The translations under genes and the position numbers were made by a program. A stretch of DNA of 64,000 bases from JAUIET01 sp045106985 (lineage in GTDB: Bacteria > Pseudomonadota > Gammaproteobacteria > Pseudomonadales > JAUIET01): positions 62,001 through 126,000 of the forward strand of contig JBGCFQ010000021.1 in assembly GCA_045106985.1 (NCBI GenBank), given 5' to 3'. Each line of letters starts with the position of its first letter. Position 1 is the first letter of the stretch. The notes under the pieces are model-generated. The model saw nothing but the letters and a program-made list of their open reading frames with translations, was not told where the DNA came from and did not search any database. Positions 44,050-52,689 of this stretch are shown in pieces.

Positions 44050-45441
44050 TTATAGAGCACTAAAAGCGTTATCAAGGCTGGAAACCATCCGGTCAACATC
44101 GTTGCGAGTACAGATCAACGCTGGGCTTAATACAAGCGTGTTGTTGTGTTCTTTAAAGCTGCGATTGGTTCTACCAATCATCACGCCATTGTTCAGGCAA
44201 TGCCCCGCCATTTTCATCAGCACGCTTTCTTCCACGGCTTGTTTGCTCTCACGGTCAACTACCAGCTCTAATCCAGCAAGCAAACCTTTGCCGCGAACGT
44301 CGCCAATGATTGGATATTTGCTTTGCAGCTGCGATAAGTTCTCTAAGAGATAGACGCCTTGCTGCTTAACATTATCTAACAGGTTTTCTTCTTCAATGAT
44401 CCGAAGGTTTTCCAACGCGGCTGTCGGCCCGGATGTGCAACCACCAAAGGTGGACACATCGCGAAAGTAATTCATTCTCTCACTCGGCTCGTCAACAAAC
44501 TCCTGAAAAACTTCTTCGGTGGTTACAGTGCAGCTTATCGCGGCATAACCCGAAGCAACGCCTTTTGCCATTGTGACAATGTCGGGCTCTACGCCGTAAT
44601 GCTGGTAACCGAACCACTCTCCCGTTCGGCCAACGCCACAAACCACTTCATCAATGATCAACAAAATGTTGTATTTTTTGCATATGGCGCTTACTTTTTT
44701 CCAATACCCCTCCGGTGGTGTGATTACACCGCCTCCGGCCGTGATGGGCTCTAACACAAGCCCGCCTACAGTATCTGGTCCCTCGCGCAATATGGCTTCT
44801 TCAATCGCTTCTGCGGCGCGCTCGCCATAAGCTTTGCCACTTAGAGGTTGGCCGTTGGCGTCTTTATATTGTGATCGGTACTCGCAACAGTGGGGTACTT
44901 CGATGAAACCAGGTACAAAGGGTCCATACTGATTTTTGCGCTCAAACTGACCGGTGGAGCTTAGGGCCGCGATGGTCGTTCCGTGATAGTCTCGCTCGCG
45001 AAACAATATTTTGTATTTCTCACCGCCGTATTTTTTGTGCGCTATCTGGCGAACGATCTTATAGGCTTTTTCATTAGCTTCGCTGCCGGAGTTAGAAAAA
45101 TACACGCGGTTCATTCCGGGCATTTTTTCCACAAGCCGCTGGGCAAAGCGGGCAGCTGGTTCGTTGCCGTTAGTTTGTGCGAAATAACACATTTTGGTTA
45201 GCTGCTCGCCTACAACCTTGGCGATGCTTTCGCGGCCATAGCCTACGTTAACTGTCCACAAACCACCGGAAGTGGCGTCAAGATATTCATTGCCGTTGCT
45301 ATCCCATACTTGCAAGCCCTTACCTTCAACAATGACCATCGGGTCCCTGTCTTCGTAGATCTTGTGCTGAGTTAAATGATGCCAAATATGGTTTTTGTCG
45401 CTTTTAACGACATCATTGTTAGAGTTCATTGCGATGTCCAT
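44050..45441 (-). CDS. tpa: taurine-pyruvate aminotransferase
   Basis: Class III PLP-dependent aminotransferase, 463 residues from the ATG at 45441, converting taurine and pyruvate to sulfoacetaldehyde and alanine. Sequence features match Tpa: SGGLWTVNVGYGRESI, YFSNSGSEANEKA, FRERDYHGTTIAALS, the cofactor Asp in LIIDEVVCG and the PLP Lys in MAKGVASGY. Alternative starts are ATG 45429 and a TTG at 45477. It diverges from a MocR-type regulator and shares with xsc a pair of CTGG boxes in the promoter region, so the three are probably one regulon. Confidence 0.88.
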   Translation of the reverse strand: MDIAMNSNNDVVKSDKNHIWHHLTQHKIYEDRDPMVIVEGKGLQVWDSNGNEYLDATSGGLWTVNVGYGRESIAKVVGEQLTKMCYFAQTNGNEPAARFAQRLVEKMPGMNRVYFSNSGSEANEKAYKIVRQIAHKKYGGEKYKILFRERDYHGTTIAALSSTGQFERKNQYGPFVPGFIEVPHCCEYRSQYKDANGQPLSGKAYGERAAEAIEEAILREGPDTVGGLVLEPITAGGGVITPPEGYWKKVSAICKKYNILLIIDEVVCGVGRTGEWFGYQHYGVEPDIVTMAKGVASGYAAISCTVTTEEVFQEFVDEPSERMNYFRDVSTFGGCTSGPTAALENLRIIEEENLLDNVKQQGVYLLENLSQLQSKYPIIGDVRGKGLLAGLELVVDRESKQAVEESVLMKMAGHCLNNGVMIGRTNRSFKEHNNTLVLSPALICTRNDVDRMVSSLDNAFSAL

Positions 45442-45484
45442 GTGCCTAAAACGACACGACGTATTGTTGTATAGCAAAAACGCG

Positions 45485-45492
45485 ATAATATA
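45485..45492 (-). promoter_or_regulatory. putative -10 region of tpa
   Basis: TATATTAT on the minus strand, 44 bp before the tpa ATG and 19 bp downstream of the proximal CTGG box. Between them is a perfect 13-bp palindrome, GGCCTTCAAGGCC (45494-45506). Confidence 0.45.
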
Positions 45493-45511
45493 AGGCCTTC
45501 AAGGCCCACGA

Positions 45512-45544
45512 ATAGGGCCAGATAGCCGCCTGTTGTCGGTCCAG
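45512..45544 (-). promoter_or_regulatory. putative TauR-type operator before tpa
   Basis: Two direct repeats on the minus strand, CTGGACCGAC (45544-45535) and CTGGCCCTAT (45521-45512), starting 23 bp apart. They lie just upstream of the tpa -10 region and 18 bp before the regulator ATG. They resemble the CTGGAC-type repeats described for the taurine regulator TauR of Rhodobacter. The same geometry recurs before xsc. Confidence 0.55.
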
Positions 45545-45561
45545 GTTTAGCGTTCACGCCT

Positions 45562-47046
45562 ATGAGCATTGCCCAGCTTTTTCATTTGTCTCCGAATAGC
45601 GACTTTAGTCTGCAAAAACAGATACGTACGCAAATCGTAACGGCGATTCAAAACGGCCAGATTCCGCTAGAGAAGCCGCTACCCTCAAGTCGCGCCTTGG
45701 CCGCTCAATTAGGAGTAGCCCGTAATACAGTGGTGCTGGCCTACGAAAACTTGTTGGAAGACGGTTACATTCTCAGCCGTCAGCGAAGTGGGTATTTCGT
45801 TAACCCGGACACATTAGCCACGCCATTGATCGATCCGCAACTGAGCCTGCCGCAAGGCGGTGAGCCCAACTGGCCGCAGCGGATGAAATCAACGCCGAGC
45901 CTGTACAGAAGCATTGATAAACCTAAGAACTGGGTTGAGTACGACTACCCATTCACTTACGGGCAACTAGATTACGCCTTATTTCCTACAAATCATTGGC
46001 GTGAATGCTGCCGGGATGCTCTTAGTGTATCTGCCATTAAGGAGTGGGCAACCGATCAGCTCGATTATGACGATCCATTGCTGATTGAACAGATTCAAAC
46101 ACGCTCATTGCCGCGGCGAGGTATCTGGGCGAAGCCAGATCAAATTTTGATTACCGTTGGCGCCCAGCAAGCGCTTTACATGTTAGTGCGCTTGATGCTC
46201 GATCGTGACAGTACCTTAGGTCTGGAAAACCCTGGTTATGTTGATGTGCGCAACATCGCGGCGTTGAATCAGACAAAAATCAAACCCTTAGCCGTCGATG
46301 CTGAGGGTCTGGTAGTGAATGCTGAAATAAACGAGTGCGATTGTATTTATGTGACTCCTAGTCACCAGTCGCCCACTACAGTGACGATGCCGATCGCTCG
46401 GCGCTATGATTTGCTGCAGCGCGCCGTCGATCACGATGTGCTGATTATTGAAGATGATTATGAGAGCGAAATTAATTTTGCCGCTAATCCAACGCCGGCC
46501 TTAAAAAGCCTGGATCACAATGACAGGGTGATTTACGTTGGTAGCTTGTCTAAAACGTTGGCTCCGGGCTTACGGATGGGCTACGTCGTAGCTCCAGCTA
46601 ATGTAATCAGTGAGTTACGGGCGCTGCGCCGTTTGATGGTGCGACATCCAGCCAGCAATAACCAGCGGGCAGTAGCCTTGTTTTTAGCGCGTGGTTATCA
46701 AGATACCTTAACTCGGCACCTGGCAAAGACCTACCGGCAACGCTGCATAACAATGATGGATGCTCTCGATAGTGAACTAAATGGTGATCTAGCGGGAGCC
46801 GCCCGAATGCCGGGCTTTGGTGGCTCTAGCTGCTGGGTTCAGGGGCCTGCCGATTTGGACGCCGATAAGCTTAAACTGTTGGCCCTGGCTGAGGGTATAA
46901 TCATCGAACCTGGCTCGGTGCATTTTATGCAGGCAGATCCACCACTAAATTACTTTAGGTTGGGATTTTCATCTGTTCCCGACGAACGTATAGCGGAAGG
47001 AATCAAGCGCTTAGCTGCTTTGATCCCTGGTGCCATGCGGAACTGA
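45562..47046 (+). CDS. MocR/TauR-type transcriptional regulator
   Basis: GntR-family winged helix fused to an aminotransferase-like domain, 494 residues. The DNA-binding region covers about residues 15-85 (LPSSRALAAQLGVARNTV is the recognition part). The C-terminal domain keeps the PLP Lys in GSLSKTLAPGLRMGY and the Asp of IIEDDYESE. It is divergent from tpa and followed by xsc, the arrangement of TauR, which activates taurine genes. The CTGG direct repeats in both flanking promoters are plausible binding sites. Confidence 0.87.
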   Translation: MSIAQLFHLSPNSDFSLQKQIRTQIVTAIQNGQIPLEKPLPSSRALAAQLGVARNTVVLAYENLLEDGYILSRQRSGYFVNPDTLATPLIDPQLSLPQGGEPNWPQRMKSTPSLYRSIDKPKNWVEYDYPFTYGQLDYALFPTNHWRECCRDALSVSAIKEWATDQLDYDDPLLIEQIQTRSLPRRGIWAKPDQILITVGAQQALYMLVRLMLDRDSTLGLENPGYVDVRNIAALNQTKIKPLAVDAEGLVVNAEINECDCIYVTPSHQSPTTVTMPIARRYDLLQRAVDHDVLIIEDDYESEINFAANPTPALKSLDHNDRVIYVGSLSKTLAPGLRMGYVVAPANVISELRALRRLMVRHPASNNQRAVALFLARGYQDTLTRHLAKTYRQRCITMMDALDSELNGDLAGAARMPGFGGSSCWVQGPADLDADKLKLLALAEGIIIEPGSVHFMQADPPLNYFRLGFSSVPDERIAEGIKRLAALIPGAMRN

Positions 47047-47059
47047 AAACTGGACCTAT
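47027..47059 (+). promoter_or_regulatory. putative TauR-type operator before xsc
   Basis: CTGGTGCCAT (47027-47036, inside the end of the regulator gene) and CTGGACCTAT (47050-47059), again starting 23 bp apart and in the same orientation relative to the regulated gene as before tpa. A TAATCT box at 47080-47085 lies 20 bp downstream and could be the -10 of xsc. Confidence 0.5.
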
Positions 47060-47142
47060 TGTGAGTTGCCGGTAGAGGGTAATCTTACTGGCTGTGACTC
47101 CCAATCATATGATTTCTAAACCATTCTCACGAGAACACTAGT

Positions 47143-48906
47143 ATGCCAAGAATGACCCCCAGTGAAGCCTTTGTTGAAACCATGGTGGCCCATGGCGTTA
47201 CCGATATCTTCGGTATTATGGGTTCGGCGTTTATGGACGCCATGGACATCTTTCCGCCAGCTGGAATTCGCCTTATTCCAGTCGTTCACGAGCAAGGTGC
47301 CGGCCATATGGCCGACGGCTATGCACGAGCCAGCGGACGTCATGGCGTTGTTATAGGTCAAAATGGCCCTGGCATCAGCAACTGCGTAACGGCTATTGCA
47401 GCGGCTTACTGGGCTCATAGTCCGGTAGTAATGATTACTCCTGAAGCGGGAACCATGAACATTGGTCTTGGTGGTTTTCAAGAGGCACATCAGTTGCCCA
47501 TGTTTCAGGAGTTTGTAAAGTACCAAGCACACGTTGCCAACCCAAATCGGATGGCCGAATTTACTGCGCGCTGTTTTGATCGTGCCATGTCAGAAATTGG
47601 CCCAACCCAGCTAAATATTCCTCGAGACCATTTTTACGGTGACATCAACGTAGAAATACCTCAGCCACAACGATTAGATCGTGGGCCCGGCGGTGACAGT
47701 TCGCTAAATGCAGCGGTTGAATTACTATCGAAAGCAAGCAACCCTGTCATTGTTTCAGGTGGCGGCGTGATCATGGCCGACGGCGTGCAAGAGGTTATTG
47801 CTCTGGCCGAACGTTTGGGCGCACCGGTTGTAAATAGCTACCAACACAACGATTCGTTCCCAGCTAGTCATCCACAGTGGTGTGGGCCTTTGGGTTACCA
47901 AGGTTCTAAGGCCGGTATGAAGTTGATTTCCCGTGCCGACGTAGTGCTAGTTGTTGGCTCTCGTTTGGGGCCCTTTGGCACTCTGCCGCAACATGGTCTG
48001 GAGTACTGGCCAGACAATGCGCAAATAATTCAAATTGACGCTGACCATAAGATGTTAGGTCTGGTTAAGAAAATCTCAGTGGGCATATGCGGAGACGCTA
48101 AAGCCGCATCAGTCGCTTTGAGTCAGCGCCTTGCCACTATGCAGTTAGCTTGCGACGCTACGCGTGAAGCGCGAGCCGCTGAAATTGCCAGCGAGAAAGC
48201 CGAATGGGAGAAAGAACTCGACGCATGGACTCATGAGAAAGACGACTACAGCATGGATATGATTGCTGAGCAGGCGGCCGAGGCCGGTAATTGGTTGCAC
48301 CCTCGAATGGTGCTTCGCGAGCTTGAAAAGGCAATGCCAAAAGACGTTATGGTATCGACCGACATTGGTAACATTAATTCAATTGCTCACAGCTATCTTC
48401 GCTTTGAGCGCCCACGCAGCTTCTTCGCACCAATGAGTTTTGGTAACTGTGGCTACGCCTTACCAACGATGATAGGAGCAAAAGCGGCAGCACCCGAGCG
48501 ACCTGCTATTGCCTACGCCGGCGACGGTGCTTGGGGCATGAGCATGGGAGAGATTATGACCGCCGTTCGAGAAGACCTGCCCGTAACGGCCGTAGTGTTT
48601 CACAACCGTCAATGGGGAGCTGAGCAGAAGAACCAGGTTGAGTTCTATGGCCGTCGTTTTGTTGGCGGCTTACTCGATAATCCAAGCTTTGCCAGCATTG
48701 GCGAATCCATGGGTGCCGAAGGCATTGTGGTAGACGACATAGAGCAAGTTGGTGCCGCGCTTGAGAAAGCCGTTGATATGCAAATGAATGGTGGTAAAAC
48801 CACAGTGATTGAAGTTATGTGCACACGCGAACTCGGTGATCCCTTCCGCCGTGACGCTTTGAGTAAGCCAGTTCGTTATCTAGAGAAATACAAAGATTAC
48901 GTATGA
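47143..48906 (+). CDS. xsc: sulfoacetaldehyde acetyltransferase
   Basis: Thiamine-diphosphate enzyme, 587 residues, splitting sulfoacetaldehyde with phosphate into sulfite and acetyl phosphate. The N-terminal PYR domain carries the catalytic Glu in VVHEQGAGHMADGYAR. The C-terminal PP domain has the ThDP motif GDGAWGMSMGE...HNRQWGAE. The Xsc-typical GNCGYALPTMIGAKAA is present. Its TGA overlaps the ATG of the cobS-like gene by four bases (ATGA), tying it translationally to the AAA+ protein. It depends on tpa for substrate and pta for product use. Confidence 0.94.
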   Translation: MPRMTPSEAFVETMVAHGVTDIFGIMGSAFMDAMDIFPPAGIRLIPVVHEQGAGHMADGYARASGRHGVVIGQNGPGISNCVTAIAAAYWAHSPVVMITPEAGTMNIGLGGFQEAHQLPMFQEFVKYQAHVANPNRMAEFTARCFDRAMSEIGPTQLNIPRDHFYGDINVEIPQPQRLDRGPGGDSSLNAAVELLSKASNPVIVSGGGVIMADGVQEVIALAERLGAPVVNSYQHNDSFPASHPQWCGPLGYQGSKAGMKLISRADVVLVVGSRLGPFGTLPQHGLEYWPDNAQIIQIDADHKMLGLVKKISVGICGDAKAASVALSQRLATMQLACDATREARAAEIASEKAEWEKELDAWTHEKDDYSMDMIAEQAAEAGNWLHPRMVLRELEKAMPKDVMVSTDIGNINSIAHSYLRFERPRSFFAPMSFGNCGYALPTMIGAKAAAPERPAIAYAGDGAWGMSMGEIMTAVREDLPVTAVVFHNRQWGAEQKNQVEFYGRRFVGGLLDNPSFASIGESMGAEGIVVDDIEQVGAALEKAVDMQMNGGKTTVIEVMCTRELGDPFRRDALSKPVRYLEKYKDYV

Positions 48907-49853
48907 TCGACGGTTTCGAAGCAGAGCCTCAACAAAAAGTTTCAGTAGCAGATACATTCGGTATTGATTCTAGCCTAACGGTTCCAGCATTTGCTGAAGC
49001 TAACGATTATGTGCCGGATGTTGATCTCGCCTATCAATTTGATCGCGACGTGACCCTGGCAATATTGTCAGGGTTTACGCATAACCGCAGAGTGTTAGTG
49101 CAAGGAATGCATGGCACTGGCAAGTCCAGCCATATAGAGCAAATAGCAGCGAGGCTTAACTGGCCTTGCGTGCGCGTGAATTTGGACGGTCACATCAGTC
49201 GTTTTGATTTGGTTGGCAAAGACACAATTGTTCTCAAAGAAGGTCAGCAGGTAACCGAGTTTCAGGAAGGCATAGTGCCCTGGTCTTTACAGCGTCCAGT
49301 CGCCCTAGTGTTTGACGAGTTGGATGCGGCGCGTCCTGAGGTAATGTTTGTTATTCAACGCGTTTTGGAACGCGAGGGAAAATTTACCCTGCTAGACCAA
49401 AACAGAGTCATCACTCCGCATCCTTACTTCAGGTTATTGGCTACGTCGAATACAGTTGGGCTTGGTAATTTGAATGGCTTGTATCACGGTAGCCAGGTGA
49501 TGAACCAGGCTCAAATTGATCGTTGGAATGTTGTTGCGGCGTTGAACTATTTAACGCCTGAAGCCGAACGAGACATTGTTCTAGCGAGAGTGCCGCTCAT
49601 GAACACAACACAAGGATTGCAAACGGTTGCTGCAATGGTGCAGTTTGCAGGTTTGACTCGCTCCGGTTTTGCCGGTGGCGACTTATCAACACTTATGTCT
49701 CCCCGCACAGTCATAGCCTGGGCCGAAAACTTGGCTATTTTTGAACGGCTGGACAGCGCGTTGCGGTATGCATTTTTGAATAAGTGCGACAGCGAAGAGC
49801 AGCCGCTATTGGCAGAAATGTATCAACGATGTTTCGACCAAGAGCTTGGCTGA
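48903..49853 (+). CDS. CobS-like AAA+ ATPase
   Basis: A 316-residue MoxR-related AAA+ ATPase with strong similarity to cobaltochelatase subunit CobS. A core beginning VPDVDLAYQFD is followed by Walker A GMHGTGKS (residues 68-75), the CobS-type LNWPCVRVNLDGHISRFDL, Walker B VFDE (136-139) and sensor 1 Asn183 in ATSNTVG. It overlaps xsc by 4 bp and the cobT-like gene by 8 bp. It could be a genuine cobalamin-pathway subunit, but no CobN large subunit lies here and the coupling is to Xsc. A chaperone/activase role like that of CbbQ or NorQ is the alternative. ATP-binding residues are all intact. Confidence 0.85.
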   Translation: MIDGFEAEPQQKVSVADTFGIDSSLTVPAFAEANDYVPDVDLAYQFDRDVTLAILSGFTHNRRVLVQGMHGTGKSSHIEQIAARLNWPCVRVNLDGHISRFDLVGKDTIVLKEGQQVTEFQEGIVPWSLQRPVALVFDELDAARPEVMFVIQRVLEREGKFTLLDQNRVITPHPYFRLLATSNTVGLGNLNGLYHGSQVMNQAQIDRWNVVAALNYLTPEAERDIVLARVPLMNTTQGLQTVAAMVQFAGLTRSGFAGGDLSTLMSPRTVIAWAENLAIFERLDSALRYAFLNKCDSEEQPLLAEMYQRCFDQELG

Positions 49854-51636
49854 ACAAGTTGCCAAAGAGCGGCTTTCTAGAGAGCTGCCTGCTATAAACC
49901 CGCCTTCTAGAGAGCCGCCACCTAGAGAACTATGTGCCGCCAGCATTCGCTCGCTGGCAGGCCAACCTAGTGCTTTCTTTCGCGCCAGCCAGCTAATCGT
50001 TGGAAGCAGTACGGTAAATACGCCGGCCTTACATCAGTCTGCTGAATTACAAATCGGCGATCAGCGTGCACTGGCCGACGCATTCAGTTTGCGTTTACTG
50101 CATCACGACAAAGAATTGCATTTCAATCTGCGGCCAGACGACGGTGTGCAATTGCTGGTGTTTGAAATTCTAGAGCAGTTGAGAGTTGAGTCTCTAACAA
50201 CCGAGCCTGGCCTCGCTAGCCTGCCGGGAATGCGCCGTAACCTTCAGCGTCGGTTTATAGATTGGACTGCCGAGGTACAAACGACGAGCCTGGTAGAGAA
50301 TCACGCCGGCATTTTAATTTTCACTTTGGCTGTGGCGTGCTGGGCCAGATTAAACAATGAAGAAATTCCCTATGAAGTGGACGGTCTTATTGAGGCGACA
50401 CGTGCCGGACTGGGTGCAGAGATGGGGCCAGTGTTGCAGCAGCTCTATAAGCAAAAAAAACAGCAGCAAGCTTATGCGCAATCCTCTTTGTTGATAGCGG
50501 CGGCTATAGAAACAATGCTATTTCGCGAAGCGCAGGCAGGGGACCGTTCTGCGCTAGGTGTGGAGCTAGAAGAGAACGTTGAGACAGTTCTGCGTGACTT
50601 ACGTGAGAGTGGCATGGCGCTGCTAAATGTGGATGATGCAGGGCCTGCCGTTCTACCATTTGCCTCGTTTGCTGAAGGCGGACGACTTGTTGGAGAGGCT
50701 GGCTTAACTTACCAGGTATTCACTACAGAGTATGACCAAGAAGGACCGGCCATTGATCTTGTTCGGCCGGAAAAATTGAGAAAACTCAGAACTGAGCTCG
50801 ACGATCATGTTCGCAATGCCGGTATTAATGTAGCTCGGTATGCGAACGAACTAAGAACACAACTGGCCAGACCAAGCCTCGGCGGATGGAGCAGTGGAGA
50901 AGAGATTGGTTATCTCGATTCTGCGAGGCTGTGCGCATTGGTGAGTAATCCGATGGATCACCTGATCTTCAGACGAGAGCGCTTCCGACTGCAGAGCGAC
51001 TGCCATGTGACGGTACTGCTAGATTGCTCTGGTTCAATGAAGCAGCATTCTGTGAGAGTCGCCGTGTTATGCGACCTGCTCAACCGAGCTTTTGGTCAAG
51101 CCGGGCTTAGCAGTGAGTTGCTTGGTTTTACAACAGGGAGCTGGAATGGTGGACGTGTTTATAAACGTTGGTTGGCCCTAGGCAGACCTAAAAACCCGGG
51201 GCGTTTGAATGAGCAAAAACTTACAGTATTCAAATCGGCTGAGCATTCCTGGCGTCGCGCGAAGCCAGGCATAGCCGCGCTATTGCGGACCGATTTGTAC
51301 CGCGAAGGCGTTGATGGCGAAGCTTTATTGTGGGCCTATAAGCGGACCGTCGCTTTACCGCAAACTCGTAAGGTTATTATGGTCGTGTCGGATGGGTCGC
51401 CAATGGATACCAGTACTGCGCTAACCAATGGTGAGTTTTATCTCGACCAGCATCTACAATATGTAGCGCAGAAGATCGAGGCCTCAGCGGATACGGCTTT
51501 GTGCGCTTTAGGGGTTGGCCTGGATCTGAGCCCCTATTATCGTGATAGCCTAGCGTTTGATACTGCCTGTGAGCTTAGTCTTAGTCATCTGCAAGACATT
51601 GCTAAGCTACTTCAACGTGCTCTCCTGCGTAAATAG
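49846..51636 (+). CDS. CobT-like VWA-domain protein
   Basis: A 596-residue homologue of cobaltochelatase subunit CobT. The C-terminal von Willebrand A domain (about 385-590) has an intact MIDAS site, D393-C-S-G-S397, and CobT-typical blocks LLGFTTGSWNGG, KNPGRLNE and DGEALLWAYKR. The N-terminal half keeps a weak CobT pattern, but the long acidic linker usual in CobT is missing. It starts at TTG 49846, overlapping the cobS-like stop by 8 bp, and is followed 78 bp later by pta. AAA+/VWA pairs (MoxR/VWA, CbbQ/CbbO, NorQ/NorD) remodel or activate a partner enzyme, and Xsc is the obvious candidate here. Confidence 0.82.
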   Translation: MAEQVAKERLSRELPAINPPSREPPPRELCAASIRSLAGQPSAFFRASQLIVGSSTVNTPALHQSAELQIGDQRALADAFSLRLLHHDKELHFNLRPDDGVQLLVFEILEQLRVESLTTEPGLASLPGMRRNLQRRFIDWTAEVQTTSLVENHAGILIFTLAVACWARLNNEEIPYEVDGLIEATRAGLGAEMGPVLQQLYKQKKQQQAYAQSSLLIAAAIETMLFREAQAGDRSALGVELEENVETVLRDLRESGMALLNVDDAGPAVLPFASFAEGGRLVGEAGLTYQVFTTEYDQEGPAIDLVRPEKLRKLRTELDDHVRNAGINVARYANELRTQLARPSLGGWSSGEEIGYLDSARLCALVSNPMDHLIFRRERFRLQSDCHVTVLLDCSGSMKQHSVRVAVLCDLLNRAFGQAGLSSELLGFTTGSWNGGRVYKRWLALGRPKNPGRLNEQKLTVFKSAEHSWRRAKPGIAALLRTDLYREGVDGEALLWAYKRTVALPQTRKVIMVVSDGSPMDTSTALTNGEFYLDQHLQYVAQKIEASADTALCALGVGLDLSPYYRDSLAFDTACELSLSHLQDIAKLLQRALLRK

Positions 51637-51714
51637 CAGGTTGTCTGAATAGAGTGCAAGAAAAATGGAAGTAAAAGTGAAATCGAGAGTGAGAGTGGTA
51701 CGGAGGCCTATTGT

Positions 51715-52659
51715 ATGCAATCAATGCTAAGCAATAAGCGCGTGGAGTGCCCCGCAGGCTTGTTAAGCCGAGCAAAACAGCTAAGTGCTTCGGTGCCAAC
51801 AGCAATCGTAAATGCCGGCGCTGACCTACCCATGATGAGTGCCAAGCTAGCTTTTGAAGAAGGTTTGATTGAGCCAGTATTAGTGGGTGACGGCGAAGTC
51901 ATTAGAGCAATTGCCAAGCGCCTGCAATGGGACATCACGTCCCTGCGTGTAGTAACAGCCGAAAGCGAACAAGAGGCCGCCCAACGTTCAGCAGAGCTAG
52001 CCCGCGACGGAGAGGTAGCGGCGTTAATGAAGGGTGATGTGCACACCGACAATCTATTGAAAGCGGTGCTCAAAAAAGACAATGGCTTGCGAACGGGTAA
52101 TCGTTTAAGCCACGTGTTTTACATGACCTTAGCTGGCAGTGACGACAGCCTATGTATTACCGACGGCGCTATCAATGTGCTGCCTTCTTTGGAAGACAAA
52201 ATTCACATTACTCGCAACGCAATCGCTTTGCTGCATCGCTTGGGTAATTCCCAACCGAAAGTTGCTGTGCTGTCTGCGACGGAACAGGCGAGCCCTGCGA
52301 TGCAATCCAGTGTTGATGCAGCAGAAATAGTAGCTAGAGCGCAAACTGGTGAACTGTTTTCTGAAGAACCCGGTGCCGTTGTAGAAGGGCCTTTCGCATT
52401 TGATAATGCAGTCTCTCGTGAGGCCGCCGAAATGAAAGGCATGAACAGTGAAGTAGCAGGGCAGCCCGATATTCTTGTGGTACCCAACATCGAGGCTGGG
52501 AATATCGCTTTTAAACAAATGGTGTACTTTATGGGAGCCTGTGCCGCAGGAATTGTGCTTGGCGCAAAAGTGCCTATTACTCTAACCTCGCGAGCCGACC
52601 CAGCGGCGGCCAGGTTAGCATCAACGGCGCTAGCTAGCCTATACGCTAGTGCAGGTTGA
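51715..52659 (+). CDS. pta: phosphate acetyltransferase (short type)
   Basis: A 314-residue single-domain PTA/PTB-family enzyme making acetyl-CoA from the acetyl phosphate released by Xsc. A conserved block near the C terminus reads QPDILVVPNIEAGNI, followed by a Gly-rich ACAAGIVLGAKVPITLTSRAD region characteristic of phosphotransacetylases. The ribosome-binding site GGAGG is 9 bp before the ATG. It closes the xsc - cobS-like - cobT-like - pta unit, and tpa/xsc/pta linkage is standard in taurine degraders. Confidence 0.9.
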   Translation: MQSMLSNKRVECPAGLLSRAKQLSASVPTAIVNAGADLPMMSAKLAFEEGLIEPVLVGDGEVIRAIAKRLQWDITSLRVVTAESEQEAAQRSAELARDGEVAALMKGDVHTDNLLKAVLKKDNGLRTGNRLSHVFYMTLAGSDDSLCITDGAINVLPSLEDKIHITRNAIALLHRLGNSQPKVAVLSATEQASPAMQSSVDAAEIVARAQTGELFSEEPGAVVEGPFAFDNAVSREAAEMKGMNSEVAGQPDILVVPNIEAGNIAFKQMVYFMGACAAGIVLGAKVPITLTSRADPAAARLASTALASLYASAG

Positions 52660-52689
52660 TGCGCCGGTAAGCACTATTCAGAGCTACAC

